Origin: JAGXKT01 sp964531695
GTDB lineage: Bacteria > Planctomycetota > Phycisphaerae > SM23-33
Length of the DNA stretch: 64,000 nucleotides
Reading direction: 5' to 3'
Assembly: GCA_964531695.1 (NCBI GenBank)
Contig: CAZHEH010000004.1
Location: 77,610 to 141,609 of the forward strand
The position numbers and the translations under genes were made by a program. Positions 7,702 through 19,936 of the stretch are shown here, piece by piece; within the stretch, counting starts at the first letter, position 1, and each line of letters starts with the position of its first letter. The notes under the pieces were generated by a model that saw nothing but the letters and a program-made list of their open reading frames with translations, was not told where the DNA came from and did not search any database.

Positions 7702-8970
7702 ATGTCCATGACGATCACGCGCCTTCAGGCCGTCGACCCCGAGATCGCACAGTGCGTCCAGGGCGAGATCGAACGGCAGTCGACCACGCTCGAGATGATC
7801 GCCTCGGAAAACCATGTGTCCCGAGCGGTGCTCGAGGCCATGGGCTCGATCCTCACCGACAAGTACGCCGAGGGCTACCCCGGCAAGCGGTACTACTGCG
7901 GCAACGAGAACGTGGACCGCAGCGAGACGATCTGCATCGAGCGGGCCAAGCAGCTCTTCGGGGCGGAGCACGCCAACGTCCAGCCGCATTCCGGCACGAC
8001 GGCGAACCTCGCCGTGTATCTCGCCGCGCTGGAGCCGGGCGGGAAGATCATGGGCATGGATCTCGCCCACGGCGGACACCTGTCGCACGGCATGCGTCTC
8101 AACGCCTCCGGGCGGAACTACGACTGCTCCAGCTACGGAGTCCGAGAGGACGACGAGACGATCGACATGGACGCCGTCCGCAAGCGTGTCGCCGAGGTCA
8201 AGCCCGACCTGCTGATCTGCGGGGCGTCGGCGTATCCCCGCGTGATCGACTTCCGGGCCTTCGCCGAGATCGCACACGAGGCGGGGGCGTTGCTGCTGGC
8301 GGACATTGCCCACATCGCCGGGCTCGTGGCCGCGGGCGTACATCCCTCGCCCCTGCCGCACGCCGACTTCGTAACGACGACGAACCACAAGACGCTCCGC
8401 GGCCCGCGCGGCGGCATCGTGCTGTGCAAGCAGGAGTGGGCCAAGAAGATCGACACGGCCGTGTTCCCGGGCCTCCAGGGCGGCCCGCTGGAGCACGTGA
8501 TCGCGGCCAAGGCCGTCGCCTTCCAGGAGGCGATGCGTCCGGAGTTCAAGGAGTACGCGCAGGCGGTCGTCGACAACGCCAAGACCGTGGCCCGCGAACT
8601 GCAAGACCGCGGCTGGCGGCTCGTCTCCGGCGGCACGGACAACCACCTGCTGCTGATCGACCTGCGGAGCCGCCTGCCCGAAACGACCGGCCACGACGCG
8701 GCCGAGTGGCTGGCCCGCGCCGGCATCATCGCCAACAAGAACATGATCCCGTTCGATCCCCGCCCGCCGATGAAGACCTCGGGCATCCGCCTGGGCACCC
8801 CCGCGCTGACGTCGCGCGGGCTGGCCATGACGGAGATGAAGGTGGTGGCCGGGCTCATCGACCAGGTGCTCAAGTCGGAAGGCGACGCCACGACGATCGA
8901 GAAGGTCCGCGGCGAGGTCCGGCAGCTCTGCGAGCGCTTCCCCCTGCCGGCCGACGGCGACATGGCCTGA
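7702..8970 (+). CDS. glyA: Serine hydroxymethyltransferase
   Basis: A 422-residue PLP enzyme that interconverts serine and glycine while charging tetrahydrofolate with a one-carbon unit. The family start TLEMIASENHVSRAVLEAMGS, the substrate/cofactor segments AEGYPGKRYYCGNENVD and HSGTTANLAVY, and the PLP lysine in TTTNHKTLRGPRGG are all visible. The ATG at 7702 is preceded by AGGAGA. No glycine riboswitch-like structure was seen in the 109-bp gap upstream. The ThiE gene follows after 16 bp, so the two are probably cotranscribed. Confidence 0.97.
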   Translation: MSMTITRLQAVDPEIAQCVQGEIERQSTTLEMIASENHVSRAVLEAMGSILTDKYAEGYPGKRYYCGNENVDRSETICIERAKQLFGAEHANVQPHSGTTANLAVYLAALEPGGKIMGMDLAHGGHLSHGMRLNASGRNYDCSSYGVREDDETIDMDAVRKRVAEVKPDLLICGASAYPRVIDFRAFAEIAHEAGALLLADIAHIAGLVAAGVHPSPLPHADFVTTTNHKTLRGPRGGIVLCKQEWAKKIDTAVFPGLQGGPLEHVIAAKAVAFQEAMRPEFKEYAQAVVDNAKTVARELQDRGWRLVSGGTDNHLLLIDLRSRLPETTGHDAAEWLARAGIIANKNMIPFDPRPPMKTSGIRLGTPALTSRGLAMTEMKVVAGLIDQVLKSEGDATTIEKVRGEVRQLCERFPLPADGDMA

Positions 8971-8986
8971 GTCCACGGAGCGACCG

Positions 8987-10021
8987 ATGCGCGAGGTCTA
9001 TCGAATCCTGGACGCGAACTTCAACCGGGCCCGCGAGGCGCTGCGGGTCGCGGAGGACTGCGGGCGCTTCGCGATGAACGACCCGGCCGTCACTGCGATG
9101 GCCAAGCACATGCGGAGCGACCTCAAGGAAGTCCTCTCGCAGATGCCGCAGGATGAGATGATCACCTGCCGGGACACGCCGGGGGACATCGGCACGGAGA
9201 TCACGAGCCCCACGGAGCCGACGCGGACCGACCTTGCTGACGTCGTGCGGGCGGCCTGCAAGCGGCTGAGCGAGTCGCTGCGGACGATCGAGGAGTACGG
9301 AAAGTTCGTGGCTCCGGACAAGGTCCTGGTCATCGAGCGAATGCGCTACGAGGCGTACACGCTGGAGCAACGGTTGACCTCCCGGCTGCTGGTGGCGAAC
9401 CGCTTCCGCGACGTGCGGCTCTATGTGCTCGTCACGGAAACCGGCTGCCACGGCAGCGTGCGGGAGTTCGCCCGCGGCGCGATCACCGGCGGGGCCAACG
9501 CCCTCCAACTCCGCGAGAAGGACCTGCCGGACGGCATGATGCTGGCCATCGCGGCCGAGTTGCGCGAGCTGACGGACGAGATGGGCCGGCTTCTGATCAT
9601 CAACGACCGCGCCGACATCGCGGCCATCGTCAACGCCGACGGCGTGCACCTCGGCCAGCACGACCTGCCCATCGCCGAGGCGCGGCGGCTGCTGCGCCCG
9701 GGCGCGATCGTCGGTCGAAGCACGCACTCCCTGGCCGAGGCCAAGGCCGCCGTCACCGAAGGCGCGGACTACCTCGGCGTCGGGCCCATGTTCGCCACGG
9801 AGACGAAAGACGCCGGCGCGCCCCAAGGCCCCGAGCTGTTCCGGCAGGTCGCCGAGGCGATCCAGGACGTTCCGCTTGTGGCCATCGGGGGAATCAACGC
9901 CGACAATGTCGGCCGGCTCGTCGAGGCCGGCTGCTCGTCCGTGGCGGTGTCCTCGGCCATCTGTAAGGCGGAGGACCCGAAGGCCGCCGCCCGTGCCATC
10001 CGCGAGCAACTGCCGGACTGA
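8987..10021 (+). CDS. thiE: ThiD2-ThiE fusion: HMP-phosphate kinase plus thiamine-phosphate synthase
   Basis: A 344-residue two-domain protein. Residues 1-135 (VYRILDANFNRAREALRVAEDCGRF, then KRLSESLRTIEEYGKF) match the ThiD2-type N-terminal domain found fused to ThiE in cyanobacteria and some other bacteria. That domain is reported to act as a monofunctional HMP-phosphate kinase. Residues 140-344 form the ThiE TIM barrel, with QLREKDLPDG, IINDRADIAAIVNADGVHLGQ, VGRSTHS, GPMFATETKDAG and AIGGINADNVG. Together they would supply and couple the pyrimidine half of thiamine. No TPP riboswitch was recognised upstream; the gene is 16 bp behind glyA. Confidence 0.93.
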   Translation: MREVYRILDANFNRAREALRVAEDCGRFAMNDPAVTAMAKHMRSDLKEVLSQMPQDEMITCRDTPGDIGTEITSPTEPTRTDLADVVRAACKRLSESLRTIEEYGKFVAPDKVLVIERMRYEAYTLEQRLTSRLLVANRFRDVRLYVLVTETGCHGSVREFARGAITGGANALQLREKDLPDGMMLAIAAELRELTDEMGRLLIINDRADIAAIVNADGVHLGQHDLPIAEARRLLRPGAIVGRSTHSLAEAKAAVTEGADYLGVGPMFATETKDAGAPQGPELFRQVAEAIQDVPLVAIGGINADNVGRLVEAGCSSVAVSSAICKAEDPKAAARAIREQLPD

Positions 10022-10140
10022 CCGACCTTTCGGGCAGCGTCGCGACGGGCCGGGGACGTGCTTGGGCGCGCGGAGGACGCAAGGGCGTTCAAGCCGCCCG
10101 TGCCCCCCCGCAGGTCACCGCGTGCCCGCGCCGATGTCCC

Positions 10141-13100
10141 CTACCGGCCGGCCACCGCATCCGGCTTGGGCGTGATCGTCATCAGGCCGCTGCCCGAGAT
10201 CGCCTCGATGAAAGGCGTGTACATCGCCTCGGCCGAGCTGGGCAGCACGCGGAACGTGCCGGGCTGCTCGCACACGAGCGTGTAGGTCAGCTCTCGCTCG
10301 CCCTTGGGCACCCAGCTCGCGAAGAACGCCACCTTCGTGTCCCGCAGCTCCATGTTGGCGTACATGCCGTCGCCGTACGCCGAGCCGCTGACCAACCGGA
10401 ACGGCTCGCAGCCGGAGGGCTTGGGATCCTCGAACACGACGTATTCCAGGTTCTCGTCCGCCTCGATGGTCAGCTTGACCTCCACCCGCTGGCCCGTCGT
10501 GATTTCCGCGCCGAACTCCAGCGGCTCCCGGTTGTAGCGCAGATCCGGGAACTTCTCGGTCACGACCTTGCCGTTCTTCCACACCTGCCGCGTGTTCTCG
10601 AACTCCTCGGGCACGAGGCGGAAGTACTCGCGCGTGACGGCGATCCGGTGCCCGGCCGGCTCGATGACCTCCGCCTTGTCGAAGTACCGCAGGTGCCCGC
10701 CCCAGTACAGGTTGCCCTTGCCGGAACGGCGGATCTCGACGGTGTGCTCTCCGGGCGGCAAGGCCCCGGCCGGGATGACCGCGCGGCTCGGGAAGGTGAA
10801 CAGGTTGTCCTTTCGGACGCGAACCTCGTGCACCTTGCGCCCGTCGACGAGCACGGTGTACGTCTGGTCGCAGTCCAGCTCGCCTGCCTTGCGGGCGTAG
10901 CGGGCCAGGGCGTAGACCGCCATGGCCGTGCCCTTCGTGTTGTGCCAGTACACGCCGCGGCGGTTCTGCACGAGCCAGTTGGCCGCCATCGGCACGTGCT
11001 CGTGGTCGGGGTCCACCGTCAGCATCGCCTGGAGCACCCAGGCGGTCGTCTCCGTCGCGCCCTGGTACCAGTACCACCAGCCGCCGGTGTCGCCCCAATG
11101 GGCGACGCCCTGGGCCTCGTCGACCGTCACGGTGTTCTGGAAGTTCTCGACGATCGTCCGGGCCTCGCCATTGCGCTCGGCCGAGTGCAGGGCCAGGGCC
11201 AAGTACGCCCGGCCGTAGTCGGTCATGCGGTCACGCGCCTTGAACAGCCGGTCCAACTCGGCCGTGAGCTTCTCGTTCTTCGCCCAGGCATTGCCACGGG
11301 CCCGCCCGATCACGTAGTGCATGAATGCCCGCGTGTTGTCGTTGTAGGTGTGCCGCCACCACCAGTTGGGCCGCTCGCCCGCCTCCAGCGGCGGCCGTGC
11401 GGCCCGCTCGACGAGCCAGTCGGCGGCCCGGTTGATCATGCCATCCGCCACGTGGACATCCACTTGCTGGGCCTCGACCAGTCCGAACGTGACGTAGGCC
11501 GTCATGTACGGGTCGCTCGAGCCGTGCCGCCACCAGCCCCAGCCGCCGTCGCCGTGCTGGAAGCCCTTCAGCCGGTTCAGCCCGTCGGCGATCATCTTCT
11601 CGACCTCGCGCTCGGAGTAGACCGGGTTGCGGCCCATCCGCTTGCGGATGAAGGCGTAGCGGGCCTTGAGCTTGGGGTCGGCCGCGCTGCGGTCCTCGAC
11701 CATCTCGCGGATGTCGTCCAGGTCCACGCCCGCGGCGTCCAGCGTCTGCCGAACGACGACGGTCGGGAGGAAGCGGCTCATCGTCTGCTCCGTGCACCCG
11801 TACGGGTAGCGGGCGAGGTACGGCAGCGCGTCCATCGCCACGGCCGCCAGGGACGGCTTCAGCGTAACGGTCAGCGACTGCGAGCCCTCGCCGATCGCCT
11901 CCGGCACGGTGATGTTGAAGCGGACGTTGTCGTCGCCGGCGCCGGTCATCGCGCCGCTCCGGCCGATGAGCTTGGATGCGCCCCAGGGGACGATGGGCTT
12001 GGTCCGCTCGTACGCGTCGCTCTCGCGGGCGCCCAGCGCGCGGGCCGTGAGCTTAACGTCGCCCGGCCGGGCCGCGGTAGTCTTGAAGTCCACGCGAACC
12101 TCCCCACCGGCCGCGACCGTCACGTCGAGGGGCTGGCCGGAGTCGTAGTCCCGCCACTCGCCCTCGACCTTCGCCTGCCGCAGCGTCAGCTCGCCGCCCA
12201 GTCCCTCGCTCTTGAGGTCCAGGCGGAGCTGCTGGGGCTCGTCGTAGTAGTTGTGGGCGATGAGCGTGACGTAGCTGTGGTCGCCCTCGGTGAAGAACCG
12301 TCCGCTCTCCAGCCGGACGATAACCCGCTTGGTGGTGATCACGTCCGTCCGCGTCTGTCCGACGCGGGTGTCCTTGTCCACCGCAATGGCGTGCAAGGCG
12401 AACGTCGTGAGCTGGTCGGGCATGGTGACGGGAACCTCGGCCATGCCGTCGGCGTCCGTCTCTACCGCGCCGGCCCACAGGACCGTGTCCCGGAACTCCT
12501 TGCGGACCATGGGCTCGACAAGCCCGCTGCCCTCGTCATCCATACTTCTACCCTTGGCCATGGGGCGGCCAGCCGGGGCTGGCGCTGCCGCGTCGGCCTC
12601 CTTTATCGCCTCGCGCATCTGGCGCATCGCGACCCCATCAACAAGGCGGGGGACCGGACCGCGAAAGCCGGTCCCCCGCCCCCCCGGCCAGCCCGCCAGG
12701 CGTGCCGGACCGTAGTAGCTGTCCATCGTGGAGACACGCGTGTGCCGCACGAAGCCGTAGAACGACTTCTCGATCTGCTCGCGGAACTCCGGCTGGATGT
12801 AGTAGACGCTCGAGTCGACCATCATCAGGGCGACCTGCCCGACGACGGGCTTACCCGTGCGGCGGTCGGTCAGCTTGACCTGAACGGGGGCCTCCTCCCG
12901 CGGCTGGTACTTCGCATCCTCGCCTCCGCCCTTGGAGCCCTTGCCGACCTGGACCTCCACGTCCAGGAACCGGTGCGTCGGCGGCACGACGATCTGCTTG
13001 GCGTCCCGGTAGACCTTCTCGTCGCGCAGCATCGTCGCGGTCAGCGTGAAGTTCGGGCACAGCGACTTGTCCACGTCGATCTCGACGAGCTTGGAGTTCT

Positions 13101-15939
13101 TCTCCACGTGCACGACGCGATGGAACAGCAGGTCGTCCGCCTCGCCGGTCAGCAATACGCGGCTGTTCTCCCGGCTGGTGTTGACGAGGACCCGCATCGT
13201 CTCGCCGATCTCGTACTGGTCGGACGCAGGAACGATCCGGAGCAGGTTGTAGGCGTAGTTCGCCTCGGCGCCGGTCTTGCTGGCGACCCACAGTTCGCAC
13301 GTGCCCTCGACCGGCTTGGGATCCGCGCCCAGTTCGCCCTCGGGCCGAATCTCCCGGAGCGTCACACGGAAGCGACCGGTCATGTCCGGGGTGAAGCGGA
13401 ACCGCGCCCGCCCGTTCTCGTCGACCTGGACGTCGCCCTCGTGGACCTTCTCCGCCAGCCGCTCCTCCCAGATGACCTTCTGGTTCCCGGCCTCGTCTTC
13501 TTCCACCTGCCGAATCCGCTCGATCCGGCGGACCTCGGCCCGGAAGCCCGCCATCACCGGCTGGCCGGAGGGGTTCTCTGCGCGGACCTTGACCTCGACG
13601 CTGTCGCCCGGCCCATACACATGCCGCGCCGGCTCGCAGTAGACGAAGAACGGTGCGTGCGTCACCTTCACCGAGCCCGTCGAGCGGATCACGCGGCGGG
13701 ACGCGTCGGTCACCTCGGCCTGCACGGCGAACTGGAGATCCAGCTTCTCGTGGCCCTCGATCGGCTCGGCCTCGACCGTCACGAACGCCTCGCCCTCATC
13801 GTTCATCTGGGCCGTGCCGCGGGCGACCAGCTCGTCGAAGCGCGGACCCCACCCGTGGTGGCGGTACCGGCTGCCGCTGAGTTCAGCCCAGTACCAATGC
13901 CACGGGCGGGGCCAGTAGTAGTTGTGGTTATAGCTCTGCTTGCGGACGGTGAAGCTGACCTCGCCGCCGGAGACCGGCTGTCCGTAGTAGTAGTCGGCCG
14001 AGATCTTGATGCGGACCTCGTCGCCCACGCGGTAGTCCGGCCGGTCGGGCTCGACGGACACCTTGAACTCCGGCTTCTTGTACTCCTCGACGCGGAAGCG
14101 GTTGCCCGGCATGTACCAGTGGTGAACGTCGTGCCCCTGGACGTTGAGCTGGATGCGGTACACGCCCAGCGGCGGCTGCTCGCCGATGGCAAGCGAGCCG
14201 GTCAGGGCACCGTACTCGTCCGTGACGTGCTCCTTGGAGTAGATTGTCTCGCCCTTCGGGTTGATGACCTTGACCCGTACCTTTTTGCCGGCGACGTTGT
14301 GGTACACGCCGTCCTGCATGTGACGGATGACCTGCTTGAAGTGCACCGTCTGGCCCGGTCGGTACACCGGCCGTGCCGTGAAGCCGTAGACTTTGTACGG
14401 CTCGCGCCAGCCCCACCAGTGCCAGTGGTAGCCCCCGTGGCCAGTGATCGCCTGGTGCTTGCCGTCGCGGACGGCCGCGATCCAGTTGCACGACGGCACA
14501 CGGGGCAGCTCGAGCTCGGCCAGTCCGGCGTCGTTCGTCTTCCCCGAGGCGAGGCGGCCCTTATCGCCGCGGTCGCGCACGACGGTCACGGCCGCGGCGC
14601 CGGCCGGCTCGCCCGTGTCGGCGTCGGCGACGAACAGCAGCGCCTGATCCGCGTCCATCTTGGCCACGGCCGCGAGCTTGGACACGACGACGAGGCACGT
14701 CGCCTTCTCGCTCTTGCCGTCAGGGTTGGCGCCCTCGGCCGTGATGAGCCAGGCACCGGGCCCTTCAACCGGCGGGCGGATGGGAACCGTTGTCTGCTTC
14801 TCGCGGTCGGGCGCGTTCTGATGCCACTGGTGCTTGCCCTCATCGGGGGTATCGAAGGTCCACGTATGCTCCGGCTCGCCCGCCGCCGGTGTCATCTCCC
14901 GCACGGCCCTGTGCGGGTCCTTGACGCGCTTCAGCGCCTCGGGCAAATCGATCGGTCGGGCCGTCAGGCGGAGCCGATCGATGTTCCGCACCTGCCAGCG
15001 GACGGCGAGCTCGTCGTCCGGCAGGAAGGCGCCCTTGACCGCCAAGGTAACCTGGGGGCGCTTGATGGCCTCGATCTCATCCTTCGCGCGCCCGATCCAT
15101 TCCTTCGCCTTGGGGAAGCTCTCGCGGACCTTCTCGAAGGCGGCGATCGCCTCCGTGTACCGTCCGAAGTTGCGGCAAACATGCCCGACGGCGAACTGCG
15201 AGGCGGCCGCCTGCTCGAGCTTGGGGAAATCCTCGGCGCAGCGGCGGAACAGCTCGATGCCCTTCGAGGCCGCCTCCCAGTCGCCCAGCTCGCTCACTCG
15301 CTGCCCGGCCGTGTAAAGCGCTTGCGCCCGCGTGAGGTCCTTGGCGCCGTCCAGCTCGGCAACATGCTCGTAGATCTCCGCGGCCTTGAGCACGTGATGC
15401 CGCCTGCGCTGCTGCCAGTGCCACGGCTCGCCGGCTTCCTTCTGCTGGGCGGGCTGGGGCAGCCAGTAGCTGTGGAGCAGCATCTCGGCCGCCTTCAGGT
15501 ACGCCTGGGCCGCCTCTTGGTCGGAATCCGCCTTCTCCAGGACTTCCCCCGCCGCCTTGTAGTGCTCGAAGGCCTTGTCCCGGGGGCCGCGGCGTTCCTG
15601 GCACCAGGCCAGCGCCAGCAGGAACTCGGCGTCCTCGGCCAACTCCGGGTGGTCTTCCATCAGGGTGGCGGCGAACTCGCGCCCGTCCTTGTCCGGCAGG
15701 CGGCACGTGCTCATCGCCTTGAGCCGCTTGGCGGCGAAGAGCGTGTCCTCGTCCGGGTCGGAGGCGATGACCTCTTCGGCCAGCTTCATGGCGTCCCGGT
15801 AGTTGTGCCGCTCGTAGGCCTTCTCGGCTTCGCTTAGCGTACCGTCGGCGACGGCGACGCCCACCAGGATGAACGCGGCGAGCAGGCACAGGGCCAAGCC
15901 GTAGCCCGGCCGTCCGTGGGTCGAGTGGGTGCGGGACAT
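10141..15939 (-). CDS. TPR-containing bacterial alpha-2-macroglobulin
   Basis: A 1,932-residue exported protein with an N-terminal hydrophobic signal segment at about 13-31. Residues 35-290 are TPR-like helices (for example NYRDAMKLAEEVIASDPDEDTLFAAKRLKAM). The macroglobulin MG2 region near 515-620 contains ARPVYRPGQTVHFKQVIRHM. A central A2M domain with VETDADGMAEVPVTMPDQLTTF follows. The thioester-type motif YPYGCTEQTMSRF places Cys1382 and Gln1385 as the pair that would form the thioester. A helical thioester domain and a C-terminal macroglobulin domain complete it. The family is thought to trap proteases covalently in the periplasm. No pbpC neighbour is present, so it is the stand-alone type. 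AAAGGA precedes the ATG. Confidence 0.92.
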   Translation of the reverse strand: MSRTHSTHGRPGYGLALCLLAAFILVGVAVADGTLSEAEKAYERHNYRDAMKLAEEVIASDPDEDTLFAAKRLKAMSTCRLPDKDGREFAATLMEDHPELAEDAEFLLALAWCQERRGPRDKAFEHYKAAGEVLEKADSDQEAAQAYLKAAEMLLHSYWLPQPAQQKEAGEPWHWQQRRRHHVLKAAEIYEHVAELDGAKDLTRAQALYTAGQRVSELGDWEAASKGIELFRRCAEDFPKLEQAAASQFAVGHVCRNFGRYTEAIAAFEKVRESFPKAKEWIGRAKDEIEAIKRPQVTLAVKGAFLPDDELAVRWQVRNIDRLRLTARPIDLPEALKRVKDPHRAVREMTPAAGEPEHTWTFDTPDEGKHQWHQNAPDREKQTTVPIRPPVEGPGAWLITAEGANPDGKSEKATCLVVVSKLAAVAKMDADQALLFVADADTGEPAGAAAVTVVRDRGDKGRLASGKTNDAGLAELELPRVPSCNWIAAVRDGKHQAITGHGGYHWHWWGWREPYKVYGFTARPVYRPGQTVHFKQVIRHMQDGVYHNVAGKKVRVKVINPKGETIYSKEHVTDEYGALTGSLAIGEQPPLGVYRIQLNVQGHDVHHWYMPGNRFRVEEYKKPEFKVSVEPDRPDYRVGDEVRIKISADYYYGQPVSGGEVSFTVRKQSYNHNYYWPRPWHWYWAELSGSRYRHHGWGPRFDELVARGTAQMNDEGEAFVTVEAEPIEGHEKLDLQFAVQAEVTDASRRVIRSTGSVKVTHAPFFVYCEPARHVYGPGDSVEVKVRAENPSGQPVMAGFRAEVRRIERIRQVEEDEAGNQKVIWEERLAEKVHEGDVQVDENGRARFRFTPDMTGRFRVTLREIRPEGELGADPKPVEGTCELWVASKTGAEANYAYNLLRIVPASDQYEIGETMRVLVNTSRENSRVLLTGEADDLLFHRVVHVEKNSKLVEIDVDKSLCPNFTLTATMLRDEKVYRDAKQIVVPPTHRFLDVEVQVGKGSKGGGEDAKYQPREEAPVQVKLTDRRTGKPVVGQVALMMVDSSVYYIQPEFREQIEKSFYGFVRHTRVSTMDSYYGPARLAGWPGGRGTGFRGPVPRLVDGVAMRQMREAIKEADAAAPAPAGRPMAKGRSMDDEGSGLVEPMVRKEFRDTVLWAGAVETDADGMAEVPVTMPDQLTTFALHAIAVDKDTRVGQTRTDVITTKRVIVRLESGRFFTEGDHSYVTLIAHNYYDEPQQLRLDLKSEGLGGELTLRQAKVEGEWRDYDSGQPLDVTVAAGGEVRVDFKTTAARPGDVKLTARALGARESDAYERTKPIVPWGASKLIGRSGAMTGAGDDNVRFNITVPEAIGEGSQSLTVTLKPSLAAVAMDALPYLARYPYGCTEQTMSRFLPTVVVRQTLDAAGVDLDDIREMVEDRSAADPKLKARYAFIRKRMGRNPVYSEREVEKMIADGLNRLKGFQHGDGGWGWWRHGSSDPYMTAYVTFGLVEAQQVDVHVADGMINRAADWLVERAARPPLEAGERPNWWWRHTYNDNTRAFMHYVIGRARGNAWAKNEKLTAELDRLFKARDRMTDYGRAYLALALHSAERNGEARTIVENFQNTVTVDEAQGVAHWGDTGGWWYWYQGATETTAWVLQAMLTVDPDHEHVPMAANWLVQNRRGVYWHNTKGTAMAVYALARYARKAGELDCDQTYTVLVDGRKVHEVRVRKDNLFTFPSRAVIPAGALPPGEHTVEIRRSGKGNLYWGGHLRYFDKAEVIEPAGHRIAVTREYFRLVPEEFENTRQVWKNGKVVTEKFPDLRYNREPLEFGAEITTGQRVEVKLTIEADENLEYVVFEDPKPSGCEPFRLVSGSAYGDGMYANMELRDTKVAFFASWVPKGERELTYTLVCEQPGTFRVLPSSAEAMYTPFIEAISGSGLMTITPKPDAVAGR

Positions 15940-16218
15940 CGGCGTTCCTTTCCTCGGGCCGGGGCATGTGCCGACCCGATCTCGTACGGGGAGTTGGACG
16001 CCATCAGGCGCTGAAAGTTCCCGCCTTCAGCGTAGCAGCCGTTGGCGTAAGAGACAACGTGCCCCTGAATAGAAGTGGGCGGCCCACGTGCCGCGGCGCG
16101 CGGGGGGGGACGCACCACAGTCGTCGCGGGCCGCCCATGTAATACCGCGTATCCGGGTCAGGCCGGTCGTGTCGTCGGTTGTTTGCAGCAGTCTCCCGCT
16201 GCGGGGACAACGGTCTCT

Positions 16219-16626
16219 CTAGTCACCCCTCCGTTGTTGATGGAAGTACTCATTACGGTCCGTGCCGCATTTCGGGCAGACTTCGCGATATTGCTCCTCC
16301 TCCGGCGACGGTGCCTCATACCTTCTGTGCCGCCTGTGTAGCTTGGTCTGCTCCGACACATACCAGTGCTTGCACTTCGGGCACTGGGTCATAGCCCAGC
16401 CCGCCTTCTCGCCGCAATTCGGGCACTCCAGGGCTTCCATGCCCTCCACCTCCGCGGCGACCTCTTTCGGCGACAACTCCCATTCATGCCCACACGCGTC
16501 ACAGTGATACCTTCTCAGGCCCTCACTGCCCGTTTTCGCTCCGTCTCCGCCAAACACGCTGACGGCGGTGATGACGAGGGCGGCGACAATGATGAGGCCG
16601 AGCACACCGATCATGAGGAATTCCAT
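16219..16626 (-). CDS. Small membrane protein with four zinc-ribbon CxxC knuckles
   Basis: A 135-residue protein. An N-terminal transmembrane helix (MEFLMIGVLGLIIVAALVITAV) is followed by a cytoplasmic-type domain with four CxxC knuckles: CDACGHEW, CPNCG, CPKCKHW and CPKCG. These would bind two zinc ions. The start at 16626 is chosen because upstream sequence in the same frame lacks protein character. It lies alone between the macroglobulin gene (279-bp gap, no feature recognised) and lon (232-bp gap, nothing recognised). Function unknown. Confidence 0.72.
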   Translation of the reverse strand: MEFLMIGVLGLIIVAALVITAVSVFGGDGAKTGSEGLRRYHCDACGHEWELSPKEVAAEVEGMEALECPNCGEKAGWAMTQCPKCKHWYVSEQTKLHRRHRRYEAPSPEEEQYREVCPKCGTDRNEYFHQQRRGD

Positions 16627-16858
16627 CTTGCGGTCGCCCGTACTGCCGCTCAACCCTAGGTTCAGAGGGCAGGCACCGCGACGATACCATGGCTTTGACA
16701 TGCCTAAGCTCCTACAGCATCTGGATGTCGATTTGGCCGGGGGCGATCCTGCACGGCTCAATCCGAGGCCGACACAACCGCCCATCGTACAGACATGATC
16801 GTACCGCAATGCCCCCGTGGGGGGCAATGGGAAACTCCAGACGCGATCCTCCCATGGG

Positions 16859-19330
<2,472 letters not shown>

Positions 19331-19349
19331 TGCCCCCCTTCAGGGGTTG

Positions 19350-19802
19350 CTAACGCTGCCTCCGGGGGATGCGGATGCAGAGGTAGCCGCCGCGATAGGT
19401 CGCTTCGACCCCGTCAATGTCCACATCGGGCGGCAGTTCGAGGGCCCGCATGAAGGGCCCGTGGTCGATTTCCATCAGGTGCAGGCAGGTGATATCGGAG
19501 GAAGACGCCGACTGCGGAGCGCGGCGCTCGCCGCCGACGATGAGCGTGCCGGCCGTGCGCCCGCGTCGATGGCTTCGGGCGGGCTCGATCCGCAGATCGA
19601 TCTCCTCGGCCGACATGCCCGCCAGTTCGAGGATCAGGCAGTAATGGTCCTCGTACTCGCAGAAGTTCGCGGGCGGGTTCCAGCCACGCGCCGGCCGATA
19701 CTCCTGGTAGCCGTGCGAAACGGACCTTTCGGCCCGAGGCCCGAAGCGAGCGCCGGAGCGCATCGGATCTCTGCGTGCCGCGAGCCGGGTAACATGTGCC
19801 AT
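19350..19802 (-). CDS. Small heat-shock protein (Hsp20/alpha-crystallin)
   Basis: A 150-residue protein with an alpha-crystallin domain at about 48-150: PPANFCEYEDHYCLILELAGMSAEEIDLRIE, LIVGGERR, FMRALELPPDVDIDGVEATYRGGYLCIRIPR. The usual closing motif GxLxIxxPK is present as GYLCIRIPR. These proteins hold unfolding proteins in a refoldable state. The ATG at 19802 is chosen because AAAGGA lies 8 nt upstream. It starts a probable two-gene stress transcript with lon, from a promoter with a perfect TATAAT box. Confidence 0.9.
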   Translation of the reverse strand: MAHVTRLAARRDPMRSGARFGPRAERSVSHGYQEYRPARGWNPPANFCEYEDHYCLILELAGMSAEEIDLRIEPARSHRRGRTAGTLIVGGERRAPQSASSSDITCLHLMEIDHGPFMRALELPPDVDIDGVEATYRGGYLCIRIPRRQR

Positions 19803-19847
19803 GCGAACGTCCTTTCCCACAGGTGAACTCACGCACTCCACCCGCCT

Positions 19848-19876
19848 ATTATAGCGCGCCGGGGTCGAGATCATAA
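19848..19876 (-). promoter_or_regulatory. Promoter of hsp20-lon
   Basis: Reading on the minus strand, TTATGA (19876-19871, weak -35) and a perfect TATAAT (19853-19848) are 17 bp apart. The Hsp20 ATG follows about 46 nt after the -10. No CIRCE-type inverted repeat was seen. Confidence 0.55.
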
Positions 19877-19936
19877 GCGGCGGCACAGCGCCCTTTCGCG
19901 CCGCGCCGCCGCTCGGGGGCTAGCCCGGTCCCCTCG

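Noticed and set aside
10648..15837. A very long open frame (about 1,700 codons) on the plus strand
   Set aside because: It runs antisense to the macroglobulin gene, whose domains and thioester motif are clear. GC-rich codon usage leaves the opposite frame open by chance.
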